Assembly: GCF_000760735.1 (NCBI RefSeq)
Contig: NZ_JMEX01000009.1
Location: 959-64,958, forward strand
Direction: 5' to 3'
DNA length: 64,000 nt
Origin: Rhodococcoides fascians A44A
GTDB taxonomy: Bacteria; Actinomycetota; Actinomycetes; Mycobacteriales; Mycobacteriaceae
Below, one piece after another: positions 1 through 9,000 of the stretch. How positions within the stretch are numbered: position 1 is the first letter of the stretch; each line of letters starts with the position of its first letter. The notes beneath the pieces are model-generated. The model was not told where the DNA came from. It made no database searches and saw only the letters and a list, made by a program, of their open reading frames with translations. A program made the translations under genes and the position numbers.

Positions 1-51
1 CTCCTCGGGAGCGGAGTCGGCTTCCGAGGCCCATCTAGGGCTCACGTCCAT
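1..51 (-). CDS. Possible start of a gene running off the left edge
   Basis: An ATG at position 51 on the minus strand opens a frame (first residues MDVSPRWASEADS) that stays open to the window edge. It lies 34 bases downstream of the DprA-like stop, so it could be the next gene of the same operon. Only 17 codons are visible and no strong ribosome binding site is seen, so this is a weak call with no function assigned. Confidence 0.3.
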   Translation of the reverse strand, partial: MDVSPRWASEADSAPEE

Positions 52-85
52 ACCCGACCACACTTTCGGATCGGTGTCGAGCCGA

Positions 86-1009
86 TCAGGAGACGTTCGG
101 ATCAGCACACACGCCAGCAGCCGACATTGCAAGACGCGCCACACCGTCGATGATCAACGTATGGCATCCGTTCGACGCTGCGGAGGTGACCGGCCCTGGT
201 ACCGCGTACACCGCCCGCCCGAGCCTGTGCACTTCCCTGGCCACAGACAGTGCACGTCCGCGTGACCCGGCCTCGGGCACCACTACCGCATCGGAGAGAG
301 CCGCCAGCAGCGCGCCACTCCCGTTGAATCGTTCTCGTCGAGGCTCTGCACCGAACGAGTACTCGCTCACCACCACACCCTGTTCCGCGACGCGCTCGAG
401 CAACCGAGCGTGACCGGACGGATACGCCCGATCCAAGCCGCACGGCATTACCGCTACCGGTCCTGCACCGACCCCCAACGCTGCCCGCAACACCGCTCCC
501 TCGATCCCGAACCCGCTGCCCGACAGGACCGCCACCCCACGCATCGCCAGATCCCCGGCAAATTCCGACGCGACATGCTCGCCGTAAGCGGTCGCAGCCC
601 GGGTGCCGGTGAGCGCCACCGCCGACACATCAGCACCGGGCAGCGCGCCCTGTCCACGAACCCACAGAGCGACCGGAGTCGATCCCTCCAGCCATCCGGC
701 CATCCGCAGCCGCTGCGGCCACTCAGCGTCCGCAGGAGTGACCAATCGTGCTCCCAGCGTTGCCGCCGTCTCGAGGTCTGCCTCGGCACCTGAGTAGTCC
801 CACGAGCGAGCCGTCGCACGCAACAAGTCCTCCGACACCTCCCGATGCCGCACAGCCTCGGCTGCAGCCTCCACGCCCGATAAGGACACCGCCAGATGCA
901 CCAACGAGCCCTGCCCCCGCGCCACGTGAGCGAGATACGCCCACGCAACACGCTCACGCCACACCATCTCGCTACCCGACACCGCGTTCTCGCTCGACAC
1001 ACCGCTCAC
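86..1009 (-). CDS. DprA/Smf-like DNA-processing protein
   Basis: The 307-residue product resembles the Rossmann-like core of DprA/Smf, which binds single-stranded DNA and loads RecA in transformation. The family signature is recognisable at about residues 128-175 (ALTGTRAATAYG followed by LSGSGFGIEGAVLRAAL) and again near the end (AVPGPVTSAASNGCHTLI). It diverges from the usual core SGGARGIDxxAHxGAL: the arginine-glycine pair and the histidine are replaced, so binding may be altered. The start is GTG at 1009; an ATG at 967 is an alternative. DprA-like genes are common on actinobacterial plasmids and phages, where the role is not settled. Family call fairly firm, activity uncertain. Confidence 0.7.
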   Translation of the reverse strand: MSGVSSENAVSGSEMVWRERVAWAYLAHVARGQGSLVHLAVSLSGVEAAAEAVRHREVSEDLLRATARSWDYSGAEADLETAATLGARLVTPADAEWPQRLRMAGWLEGSTPVALWVRGQGALPGADVSAVALTGTRAATAYGEHVASEFAGDLAMRGVAVLSGSGFGIEGAVLRAALGVGAGPVAVMPCGLDRAYPSGHARLLERVAEQGVVVSEYSFGAEPRRERFNGSGALLAALSDAVVVPEAGSRGRALSVAREVHRLGRAVYAVPGPVTSAASNGCHTLIIDGVARLAMSAAGVCADPNVS

Positions 1010-1122
1010 GACGAAACCCTCCCAGGGCTAACACAAGGGCAGATGGTCAGTCCGCCCGATCAACAGAACAACTCGAACCTACCCCGACACACCGACAAAA
1101 ACAGCACCTGACAAGCGAAAAT

Positions 1123-1149
1123 GTCCCCGGCGCACCCGGTGCCGGGGAC
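1123..1149. terminator. GC-rich hairpin between divergent genes
   Basis: A perfect 9-bp stem (GTCCCCGGC with GCCGGGGAC) encloses a 9-base loop. On the minus strand it is followed by a short T run. It lies between the DprA-like gene and the divergent gene at 1297. No minus-strand gene is seen upstream of it, so a terminator role is only a guess; it could be a protein site. The rest of 1010-1296 shows nothing else I recognise. Confidence 0.35.
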
Positions 1150-1296
1150 AGCGGGTGCGCCGGGCGGTAAGTTCACGAAGCGGCCAAAAGAGCAGACCGA
1201 AGTGTCCTGTTCGAGTGATACAAATACCGGAGCAGATCTCACGGGCCGCCGACGAAAAACGCACCAACCGCGACGTTCGAGAGGGAAGCTGCACAC

Positions 1297-1824
1297 ATGA
1301 CCGAGCCCGAGCCATGGCGTCGAAGCAAGACGCCGGCCCCGCTCCCCTCGAATTCCGCCGACGCCCGAGCGATCAGCGAACTGACGGACCCGGAACTGGC
1401 TGCGATCATTCGTGACAACCTCCTGCCGCGCTCGAACACCGCCGGCGATACAGCCAATTGGCGTGCATTCTGGAACACCCTCACTTTCGATCCGCAGCTC
1501 AACGATCGCGCAAACGCGATCATCGATGTCTACGTCGAGCAAGCAGCAGCAGCGCTCGATACCGGCGAACTCGACGACGCCCAATACAAACGTGCCGGCA
1601 AGTTCCACGACCTGTGTATCCACGCCCTCGACAGGCTCGACAAGGTGGTCGACGACCCCCTGGCCTGGGCTGGTGCGCGAGCTGCCGGATTCAATCCACG
1701 CTCTCGTGAGGTCATCAACACCCTCGTGCAGGCCATCGCCGATCACCGAGACGACGGCGACGACGCCAAGCTCTGGGCGATTCTCGCCGAAGTTCGTTTG
1801 GATCCAGGCCATCGACGCCGGTAA
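1297..1824 (+). CDS. Hypothetical protein, 175 aa
   Basis: I do not recognise this family. The product is mostly helical and acidic, with no signal peptide, no membrane segment and no clear motif. The N-terminal 25 residues look disordered (proline and serine rich). The ATG at 1297 is the first in frame. It ends 40 bases before the nuclease-like gene on the same strand, so the two may be co-transcribed. Codon use is normal for the window, which supports a real gene. Confidence 0.6.
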   Translation: MTEPEPWRRSKTPAPLPSNSADARAISELTDPELAAIIRDNLLPRSNTAGDTANWRAFWNTLTFDPQLNDRANAIIDVYVEQAAAALDTGELDDAQYKRAGKFHDLCIHALDRLDKVVDDPLAWAGARAAGFNPRSREVINTLVQAIADHRDDGDDAKLWAILAEVRLDPGHRRR

Positions 1825-1864
1825 GCGCTCCGCTCAACATGGCCGCCCGCGGAGCCTCTGACCG

Positions 1865-2866
1865 ATGAGCTTCTGGGATTCACTTGCGGCCGGCCTCTCG
1901 GAGGAGCCGCCGCGACGGGTGATCGTGTCGACCAGAACGCTCAGGTCGGCGATCGAGGACACCTTGATCTATGGGTTCTCGCGAGCCGCCCTCGAAGTGG
2001 TCCTACCCGACGAACTCGACCTGACGTGGGCAGGTACAGGTACCCCGGTTGAGGCCGACACCAAGCGGTCGCTGATCGATGGTTACCTCGTAGGATTCGA
2101 GATCCCCCAGCTCGTCGCACTGGCGCGTCGCGTGCTTGCAGAATGCGACGTCGCGGACCACGGGCTCGCGGTGCTGATCGCAGAGTACGAAAAGGGCTCC
2201 AGCGGTGTCGATTCTCCCGCAAAGAACCTCATTTTCGCGGCCAATGGTCCCAAACCGGAGATGGTGCTCCGCGACGCGGTCAGCAACGACATCCTGATCA
2301 CCAAGAATGCTGAGTTCTGCCTGGTCTACGACAGACCGATAACCGAGGCCGGCCTGTCCTTTCAGGAGCTGATTCAGTGGTGGCGTGAGCACCAAGCAAT
2401 GGCAGACACGGACGATCGCGATGTCGGGCGGTCACTGTACAAACGGCTGCGAGAGAGCCTCGGTAAGAACGAACCCGAGCGGATGGTCTTGGACGTCTAC
2501 TCACGTCGATACGGAGAGCACGGCTTCGGTATTCCCGCTCTGATCCCGCAGGTCTACCTCCACTACGACCCGTACACCAAGTATCAACGCAAGGGCAGCA
2601 GTCCCCTCGAACGCCAACGCATGGACTTCTTGCTGCTCTTCAGTGCAAGAAAACGCGTCGTCATCGAGGTCGACGGTCGTCAGCACTACGCCAACGAAGA
2701 CGGCCGCGCCAGCACGCAGCTGTACGCCGAGATGGTCACCGAAGACCGACGTCTCCGGCTAGCGGGATACGAGGTCTATCGGTTCGGGGGCAAAGAGTTC
2801 GAGAGCCCCGACGCGCCGTCGATGCTCGCAGCATTCTTCGACGAACTGAGCTCGCGAATGAAGTAG
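1865..2866 (+). CDS. AbiJ-like N-terminal domain with VSR/DUF559-type nuclease domain
   Basis: This 333-residue protein has two parts. Residues about 255-325 carry a compact PD-(D/E)XK nuclease signature of the VSR/DUF559 kind: RMDFLLLF, then VVIEVDGRQHYA, then a GYEVYRFGGKEF-like strand, giving the acidic D, E and H/Q positions of a one-metal or two-metal nuclease. The region around residues 115-165 (AANGPKPEMVLRDAVSNDI and CLVYDRPI) resembles the N-terminal domain found in AbiJ-type abortive infection proteins, as I recall it. A DNA-cutting defence role is plausible but inferred. It follows the 175-aa hypothetical gene by 40 bases and converges on the DUF2637 gene. Confidence 0.6.
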   Translation: MSFWDSLAAGLSEEPPRRVIVSTRTLRSAIEDTLIYGFSRAALEVVLPDELDLTWAGTGTPVEADTKRSLIDGYLVGFEIPQLVALARRVLAECDVADHGLAVLIAEYEKGSSGVDSPAKNLIFAANGPKPEMVLRDAVSNDILITKNAEFCLVYDRPITEAGLSFQELIQWWREHQAMADTDDRDVGRSLYKRLRESLGKNEPERMVLDVYSRRYGEHGFGIPALIPQVYLHYDPYTKYQRKGSSPLERQRMDFLLLFSARKRVVIEVDGRQHYANEDGRASTQLYAEMVTEDRRLRLAGYEVYRFGGKEFESPDAPSMLAAFFDELSSRMK

Positions 2867-2879
2867 ACCGACGGGGAAC

Positions 2880-3500
2880 TCATGCCGGGGCGAGGTATCG
2901 ATCCTCCTCAGAGCCGATCTGGAGTTCGTCCTCGGCGGCTGCGATGACTGCGTCGACGACCTCAATGGGTAGCCCGGTCTTGGTGGCCACTGCAGCGTGC
3001 TCGTGGCCTTCGCTGGCCAGTTTCAGGACGTGGACACACAGAACGGCTGTTTCGGCCTCTGTGGAGCTGTTCGGGGCCGAGTGACGCTGGTCGGTGCTGT
3101 CGTCTACAGCTGATGCTTCGAGTCGGACCAGCTGGATCATCAGGTGCGTGGTGACCAGCAGCACCAGCGGCGGCGCAGCAGCGGCCAGCGCGGCCACGGT
3201 GAAGGTCGAGCTGTAGTCCACCATCGAGACGTGCACGATGTTGCCGGCCGTCGATGCGATCGACCCGAGAATCAGCAAGGCCCACGCGAACCAGCGGTGT
3301 GAGGCGTCGACGACGAGCATGAGTGTTGCGAGGATTACCATTCCGTCGAGCACCAGTGGCAGAACCCATCCCAGTGTTGCCGGGTATCCGCTGGCAGTAG
3401 CGAGCTGCCACAACGATATTCCGCTCTTTGTGAAGGCGCTGATACCGATCACCGCATTGCCGATCACCGCGCAACGTTTGATGGTTGTCAGATTCCTCAT
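2880..3500 (-). CDS. DUF2637 (SpdB-like) membrane protein
   Basis: The 206-residue product starts at the ATG at 3500, preceded by a GAAGGAC ribosome binding site. Its first 130 residues hold about four hydrophobic helices (for example WVLPLVLDGMVILATLMLV and WALLILGSIASTAG), the layout of DUF2637 proteins, which include the Streptomyces plasmid spread protein SpdB. The C-terminal 70 residues are soluble and look like a small helix-turn-helix region (HAAVATKTGLPIEVVDAVI). SpdB proteins act in spreading a conjugative plasmid within the mycelium or cell chain, so a transfer role is likely. The upstream CPBP gene stops at 3500-3502, a TGATG overlap, so translation is probably coupled. Confidence 0.65.
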   Translation of the reverse strand: MRNLTTIKRCAVIGNAVIGISAFTKSGISLWQLATASGYPATLGWVLPLVLDGMVILATLMLVVDASHRWFAWALLILGSIASTAGNIVHVSMVDYSSTFTVAALAAAAPPLVLLVTTHLMIQLVRLEASAVDDSTDQRHSAPNSSTEAETAVLCVHVLKLASEGHEHAAVATKTGLPIEVVDAVIAAAEDELQIGSEEDRYLAPA

Positions 3501-4384
3501 CAATGTCCTTCGCTGGTGGTGATCGAAAAGTGGCCGGCCGCTGCCGTCGGGCGTGCTAGATCGGCGTGCTTGAGGGTGGGTGTGTTCGACAGTCGGTAAA
3601 TCGACCACAGGGCGGTGAATGCGATACACCCGCCGATCACTATCTGAGCCGCGGTGTAGTCACCATTGTTCGCAATGACGAATGCATTCCAAGCTGTATG
3701 GGCCAGAACGAGTCCCGTGAGACTGCGGAGTCGATAGTAGACGTAGACGGCCACAGCGCCCCATACGAACGCCGACAACGCTTGCCCTGTTCCCTGGTAC
3801 AGATGGATGGAGGCTCGAAACAGAGCTGAGCTCGCGATGACGATGCCGAGCATCCACGGCTGGACGCGCCAGACCAGTCCGACGACCCCGAAGAGCAACA
3901 AGACCGGAAGCGCACTGAAGAACGGTTCCTCGGCCAAGCCGGCGACGAGAAGGTGCGCACTGTTCCACCATTGTGCCGGGTTGCCGTAGTCACTGGTGCG
4001 CGAAAGGTTTTCGGCATCCTCGGGGGACAGCAACGAGGCCATGCACAGGCCGATGGGGAACAATCCTGCACTCATCAGCGTCCGCGCTCGCCACGTCCCA
4101 GGGAAGCTGTTCGGTTCGGTCTCGTTCGGTTCGATGAACCGGCGCACCGCCGCGACGAGAGCGAGACCGGCAACTGCGGCGAAGAAGAGAATTAGGAAGC
4201 CAATTTGAGCGCCGGGCATCGTCGGCGGGGTCGACTCGGTGACTACCTCGGATCCGGTACCGAGATGCCTCTGAACCGAGACTAATGCCTCGAAAGGCCA
4301 ACACACGACTAGGTAGGCGGCAGCAAGCCCGAGCGGAACAGCAGCGATATACAGGCTTGAGTTCCAGTTGTTGTTGCGATTCAT
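3500..4384 (-). CDS. CPBP-family intramembrane metalloprotease
   Basis: This 294-residue protein has about eight membrane segments. It carries the three CPBP (CAAX protease and bacteriocin-processing) motifs in order: a double glutamate (GLAEEPFFSALP, about residues 165-176), a motif with a histidine (FRASIHLYQG) and a final HTAWNAF motif. The usual arginine after the EE motif is missing. CPBP proteins cleave substrates inside the membrane. It overlaps the start of the DUF2637 gene by one base, so both are likely made together. A role in processing a surface or transfer protein is a guess from the neighbour. Confidence 0.7.
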   Translation of the reverse strand: MNRNNNWNSSLYIAAVPLGLAAAYLVVCWPFEALVSVQRHLGTGSEVVTESTPPTMPGAQIGFLILFFAAVAGLALVAAVRRFIEPNETEPNSFPGTWRARTLMSAGLFPIGLCMASLLSPEDAENLSRTSDYGNPAQWWNSAHLLVAGLAEEPFFSALPVLLLFGVVGLVWRVQPWMLGIVIASSALFRASIHLYQGTGQALSAFVWGAVAVYVYYRLRSLTGLVLAHTAWNAFVIANNGDYTAAQIVIGGCIAFTALWSIYRLSNTPTLKHADLARPTAAAGHFSITTSEGH

Positions 4385-4484
4385 CGCGATTCACTCTTTC
4401 TTTGACATTCTCTCGTCGCGGCGACACAGGACAGTCATGGGTGCGGATACGAGTACTGAGCGTGGGTACGGCGGTCGAGGCTGA

Positions 4485-5123
4485 TCAGTTGTCGAGTAGG
4501 CCCGCACCGCGGGCAATAGCGGGTAGGTCGATCGGTGGTGCCCATGCGGCCCACACGCGGGTTCGGCCGAGCTCGACGACACGGTCGTCCGGATAGAGCC
4601 GCCATGGGCCGACGCGGTCGAGCAGTTCACCGACGAGGGCGTCGGCGTGGAAACGGGTGGGAACGGTGACGAAGTCATCGAGCGGGCCCCGCTTATGTAG
4701 TGCCGCGACGGGGCGTGGTGCGCCTCTGGCGATCGCTACCTGCCGCAGGTCCGGAGAGCCGTGGGGACGGAGGATCGCCACGACATGGGGGTCCAGCCAT
4801 CGTCGCTCTCGCCATTCCTTGCGGACACCGCGGCCACGGGGAAGATCGAGCCCGGTCAAGACAGTTCGTGCATTGTCGAGGGTCTGCTGTTCGACACGTC
4901 GGATTTCAGGAAGGGGAAATTGAAGTTGCTGCAACCGGCGGACGGGAATGGCCGCTCGAGCGCGAGGTGAGCCCTGCAGCCAACGCTGAACGGTACGGCG
5001 AGTCACCCCGAATGCCGCTGCGACATAGTCGATATCGACACCATCGTTGACCAAGGGGCCGTAGCACGCGGTGAATGCGACCTCGAGCTGTCGTTTGGTC
5101 CACCGCGGCCGCTTCGGGTTCAT
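4485..5123 (-). CDS. Helix-turn-helix DNA-binding protein
   Basis: The 212-residue product has a clear helix-turn-helix near residues 32-52 (VAAAFGVTRRTVQRWLQGS), close in style to the one in the Tpg-like protein encoded just upstream. The remainder is basic and arginine rich with no other motif. It lies downstream of the small membrane gene by 6 bases and in the same orientation as the primase and tpg genes, so it is likely part of the replication operon. It could regulate that operon or bind plasmid ends; neither is shown. Confidence 0.6.
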   Translation of the reverse strand: MNPKRPRWTKRQLEVAFTACYGPLVNDGVDIDYVAAAFGVTRRTVQRWLQGSPRARAAIPVRRLQQLQFPLPEIRRVEQQTLDNARTVLTGLDLPRGRGVRKEWRERRWLDPHVVAILRPHGSPDLRQVAIARGAPRPVAALHKRGPLDDFVTVPTRFHADALVGELLDRVGPWRLYPDDRVVELGRTRVWAAWAPPIDLPAIARGAGLLDN

Positions 5124-5129
5124 GTCGCT

Positions 5130-5255
5130 CTAATGGAGTGGTCCGAGAAAGACGCCGTATCCCATTTTGGCCTGCACAGCCATGCTGACGAGGATCAGAC
5201 CCGCCAACGCAGAAACGACGCGGGTCTTCCACTGCTGAGACTTGGTCTCGAACAT
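5130..5255 (-). CDS. Small single-pass membrane protein, 41 aa
   Basis: A short frame begins at the ATG at 5255 (MFETKSQQWKTRVVSALAG) and contains one hydrophobic helix (VVSALAGLILVSMAVQA) after a basic stretch, so it should sit with its N-terminus inside. A GGAGGGATCAG ribosome binding region precedes it. It sits between the tpg-like gene and the helix-turn-helix gene, with only 6 bases to the latter. No function is known to me. Confidence 0.5.
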   Translation of the reverse strand: MFETKSQQWKTRVVSALAGLILVSMAVQAKMGYGVFLGPLH

Positions 5256-5358
5256 GTCTTTCTGATCCCTCCTGCAGAGCGCTGCCGTGCGCGATTCCAC
5301 CGATACCGTAGCGGTTGCACCGGACACTCCGAACACCTGAACTCGCAGACTCTTATGG

Positions 5359-6009
5359 TCAGACCGGGTCGATGGAGATGTTGTCGATGCTCTCGAAGGT
5401 CCATCCGTCGACGTACCGATCGCTGGCGTAGCCGCTGAGCCACTTCGAGAGCGCTTTGTCGCCGCCGCGTTCGTACGCCGACCACATCGACTCGACATCG
5501 GATGGCGACATACCACTCTGATCCGGGGGGATCTGGATGGAACGATTGCGAATGTAGAACCCTCCCCCACCGGCGACGCCTTGTCGGCCCTTGATCTGTA
5601 CGCGCGCACCGTATTTGGCGATCGACTTGCCCTGTTTGCTCTCTCGGACAGCTTTGATGGCGGCGCGCCGGCCCTGTTGCGTCGTCGCTGCCTGCCGCGA
5701 CTTGGTGGTGAGCTTGCTCAGAGTCTCGGCCTTCGGCTTCGAGATTCGCTGGCGTCCCTCGGCGGCAACCCAGCGTTCCACCGTACGACGTGAGACTCCG
5801 AGATCGCGCGCAGCTGCGGCAGTGTTCACCCCGCCCCGAGTGCCCGGGCCGTACGCGGCGAGGAGCATCCCACGCATGTCAGGGGTGGTGCCGGCCTTGC
5901 CGGAGACATCGGCACCACGCCTGCCCGTCAAGCCCTGGAACAGTGAGCTGCGTCGGCGTTCGTCTGCTTCCAGGTTCTCTTTGAAGCCAGCATGCTTGCG
6001 CCCGGCCAT
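5359..6009 (-). CDS. tpg: Telomere terminal protein (Tpg-like)
   Basis: The 216-residue product resembles Streptomyces Tpg, the protein covalently attached to the 5' ends of linear replicons and used to prime end patching. It has the N-terminal helix-turn-helix (AAAARDLGVSRRTVERWVAA, about residues 64-83), a basic middle, a glycine-rich segment (KYGARVQIKGRQGVAGGGGF) and the C-terminal helical part ending in SIDNISIDPV that parallels the Tpg tail. The length is slightly above the usual 180-190 residues. It begins 3 bases after the stop of the Tap-like protein, mirroring the tap-tpg operon. The telomere itself is not in this window. Confidence 0.75.
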   Translation of the reverse strand: MAGRKHAGFKENLEADERRRSSLFQGLTGRRGADVSGKAGTTPDMRGMLLAAYGPGTRGGVNTAAAARDLGVSRRTVERWVAAEGRQRISKPKAETLSKLTTKSRQAATTQQGRRAAIKAVRESKQGKSIAKYGARVQIKGRQGVAGGGGFYIRNRSIQIPPDQSGMSPSDVESMWSAYERGGDKALSKWLSGYASDRYVDGWTFESIDNISIDPV

Positions 6010-6012
6010 TGG

Positions 6013-9000
6013 CTATTCCCCCTTGCCTGTCGTGGCATCCCAGTTCATCGTCAGCGCTTCCTTGCCCTTGTAGCGGCCACCGACGAGGAACTCGAGATGA
6101 TCGCCGAGTCGAGCGGAGCCCTCCCACTTGTATTGGCCGAACCCTCGACCGAGCTGCTTGTCCTCCCCAGGCCAGGACGCGATCGGATCCGGATCGTTGC
6201 TGGTGTAGAGAACCGTGTCGTTCGTGATGGCCACCGGCCACCGGTCGGAGACGGTGCCGATCTTGACGATGCGACGAGTGATGTTCGCCCGCGCTTTGGC
6301 GATGATGTGATGGCGTCGCTCAGGCGAGAAACCTGCTCGTCCGGTCATATGAACCGAGGACCCCATCTGGCCGATCGTGCGCGTGTAGACGCCCTTGAGC
6401 AGATCTCTGGCCAACTGAGCGTCGACGTCGTCGACGTCCAAAGCTGTTCGTGCGTCCCGGATTCGCTCGTACCACGGATCGAGTACTCGGCCATGTTCGT
6501 TCCACACGTAGGCCTCGACAGGTTCGAGCTCGTAGCCGAGTTCTCCGGCGACCTGCAGACTCGGTGTGGTCACCCACAGCAGGCCCGGCCGGCCGCCGAG
6601 AGGCATCAATGGATGTGGGATGCGCCAGTCCCCTGCCTCGGGAACCTCTACCCGCCAATAGCCCGGCAGCTTCTTGTCGAACGCTCGCCCGTCTGGATGA
6701 TGAGTGGCCGATCCGATCGGCATCTCCAAACCGGCGATTCCCGCAGCATGCGAGCCTCCTCGGTCGTACGCGTGGACGTAGATCATCGATGTCTCGTCGC
6801 TGGTCGGTTTGCGGGACCATGCGTAATCGTCCTCGAGGGAGCTGATGGTGGCCGGGCCGACGGGAGTCTGTGCCCCGAACATCCGCTCGCGGTCCTTGAA
6901 TCGAGTCGAGATCATCAGGTCGAAACCTGTGGACTGCGGGGTGATCACCCACGGCATCTTCAACGCGCTGGCGAACAGCGACAATCGACGCGCGAGTTTG
7001 CTCGGGGACGGTCGGTCTCCGAGAATAGGGATATCGCGTGGATCGGCGTTCATGCCGGCAGCCAGGACGACCCACACACCGCGGTGCTCGCCCTGGGTGC
7101 GCCACACACGGGTCCACGCACCGAGCCGGTCACCGGGCTTGCCCAGGGTCCAACCGTCGGCGATTGCATCTGTGACGAACGCTGTGCCGGCAGTGGCCTC
7201 GCCGACGTCTTTGCGTCGCTGCGACGGATCGTCGCTCAGCGTGCTCAGATCCACCCCGAACTTCTCGGTCATCGCCGCGGTCACCCAGATCTGTCCCGGT
7301 TCGCTCTGCCACGACGAAGTCTGAGTGCCCAGACGCAGCTCCTGCACCAGCGCGGCGACATGACCGACGTGAGAGATGTTCTGTGGCAAATTGATTCGAC
7401 TTCCGTCGGGCATCCAAATGCCATCGACGTCCAGGACGGCGGCAGGGGCAGCGAACGGGTTGGCCGCGGTCTTCGCGGGAGCTGAACGCCGAGGCTGCGT
7501 GGTCTCGAGCGGCGCACTGGGTTGCGCAACCGTAGGAGCACTCGACTCGGCGGCCTCGGAAGCAGCTCGACGAGCAGGTTCGTTCGACGGCCGCGGGCCA
7601 GTGGAGGCGGGTGCAGGCGGCTTCGCTGCGGCTGCGGTATCGGCAACCAGTGCAGCGCGGGAGGCAGCTGTGCTTCCGAACCAGCACTGCGCGTGCAGAA
7701 CGTGGCCATCGAAGCGAAGGCCCGAGCCCACTCCGCACTTCACGCACGGGACGCTCGGCGAAATATGTTCTGCCACAGCGATATGGCCCTCGGCATCGGG
7801 GTAGCTTCCCACTGGAATGTCCTCCTGTTCGGAGTTGTCAGACGTAGCTTCCGCGTCGTTGGCACGAGAGCTGCCCGTCGTCGATGAGGTGTCGCTGTTC
7901 GATACCGAGAACAACGTCGCGAGGTCGGCCACTGCGGAGGTCGAACCCGGAACGTCGCTCGGTGTCGTACCGTCCGGTGCATCGTCGGGTCCGCCATCAG
8001 CGTCGAAGATGCCGATCTGACCGTCGTCGGGGCCGTCGCCGAGGATCGCCCACAGACGGAGAGCGGTCATCCGCTGCCGCCGTTCCTCACAATGGATGGT
8101 GCGTTGGACGGTGTAACGGGGTGTCTTGCCTGCGCGTTCCTCGGCGATCAGAACTCCCTCGTCGTAGAGGGCCCGCAGCGCCGTGCCTCGATCGATCTGT
8201 GGAGCATCGGACATCGTCGATGCCGCGGCTTTCAGAACCTGTTCGAGGGCAGTCGATTCGATCAACAGCTGCGCTTCACCGTCGCGTGGTCCGGGGTCGG
8301 TGAGCACGTACCCCAACCGGATCCCGCGTGCGTCTTCGCGGTACTTCTTGACGTCCTGATAGTCCGAGACCAACGTCCGTCGCCACCCCAACCGGCCGGC
8401 GAGCGGGCGGTCGGGTGCTTCACCGGTACGAACGTCGTCGACGTAGGCCAACCCGGTACGCAGTGCGTGCGCAAGGAGCTCGCGCACCCGCGCCCCGGTA
8501 CGTGAAGGCAGATCGGGATCGGCCGCAGCGACGACCGCGTCGTGCAATCCGCCGTCGACGACGTCGAGAACTTGCTCGACCTCATCGGCATCGAGCGCGC
8601 CGACATCGAGCAGAAAAGCGGTGAACGCCTGCCACCCTGCCCACACTGCACCGACCGCTTCGGCCTGGCGCACGGTCTCACCCTGCTCACGTAAGCCCTC
8701 GGCGTAGTGCGCGCCCTCGTTGAAGACCTTTTCCCGCAGTTCCTCGAGGCGGGGGCACAACCACTGCAGGAACGAGGCCATCAGCAGGGCGCGTCCATGT
8801 CGAGACTGCTCACTGTCGAGTCGAATCAGCTCGTCGAGTTCGATCTCGTCGGACTGCAACGGCACCACCAACATGCGCTGAGCGCCGGACCCTGGTCGAG
8901 GCATGACCTCGGAGGTCACCATCGCGGACGATCGGGGGGCGGTGCCGTCGAGGATGCTCAACCCGTCGCGACTGGAACGGCTCCGTTGTTCGCCGTTGTG

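Noticed and set aside
1060-1812. Minus-strand frame of 250 codons opposite the gene at 1297
   Set aside because: Cys- and Val-rich translation with no fold pattern; it is the shadow of the plus-strand gene and ends in the hairpin region.
5992-7485. Plus-strand frame of 497 codons opposite the Tap-like part
   Set aside because: Reads as antisense of a strongly supported protein; composition (Arg, Ser, Cys, Val) is typical of a shadow frame.
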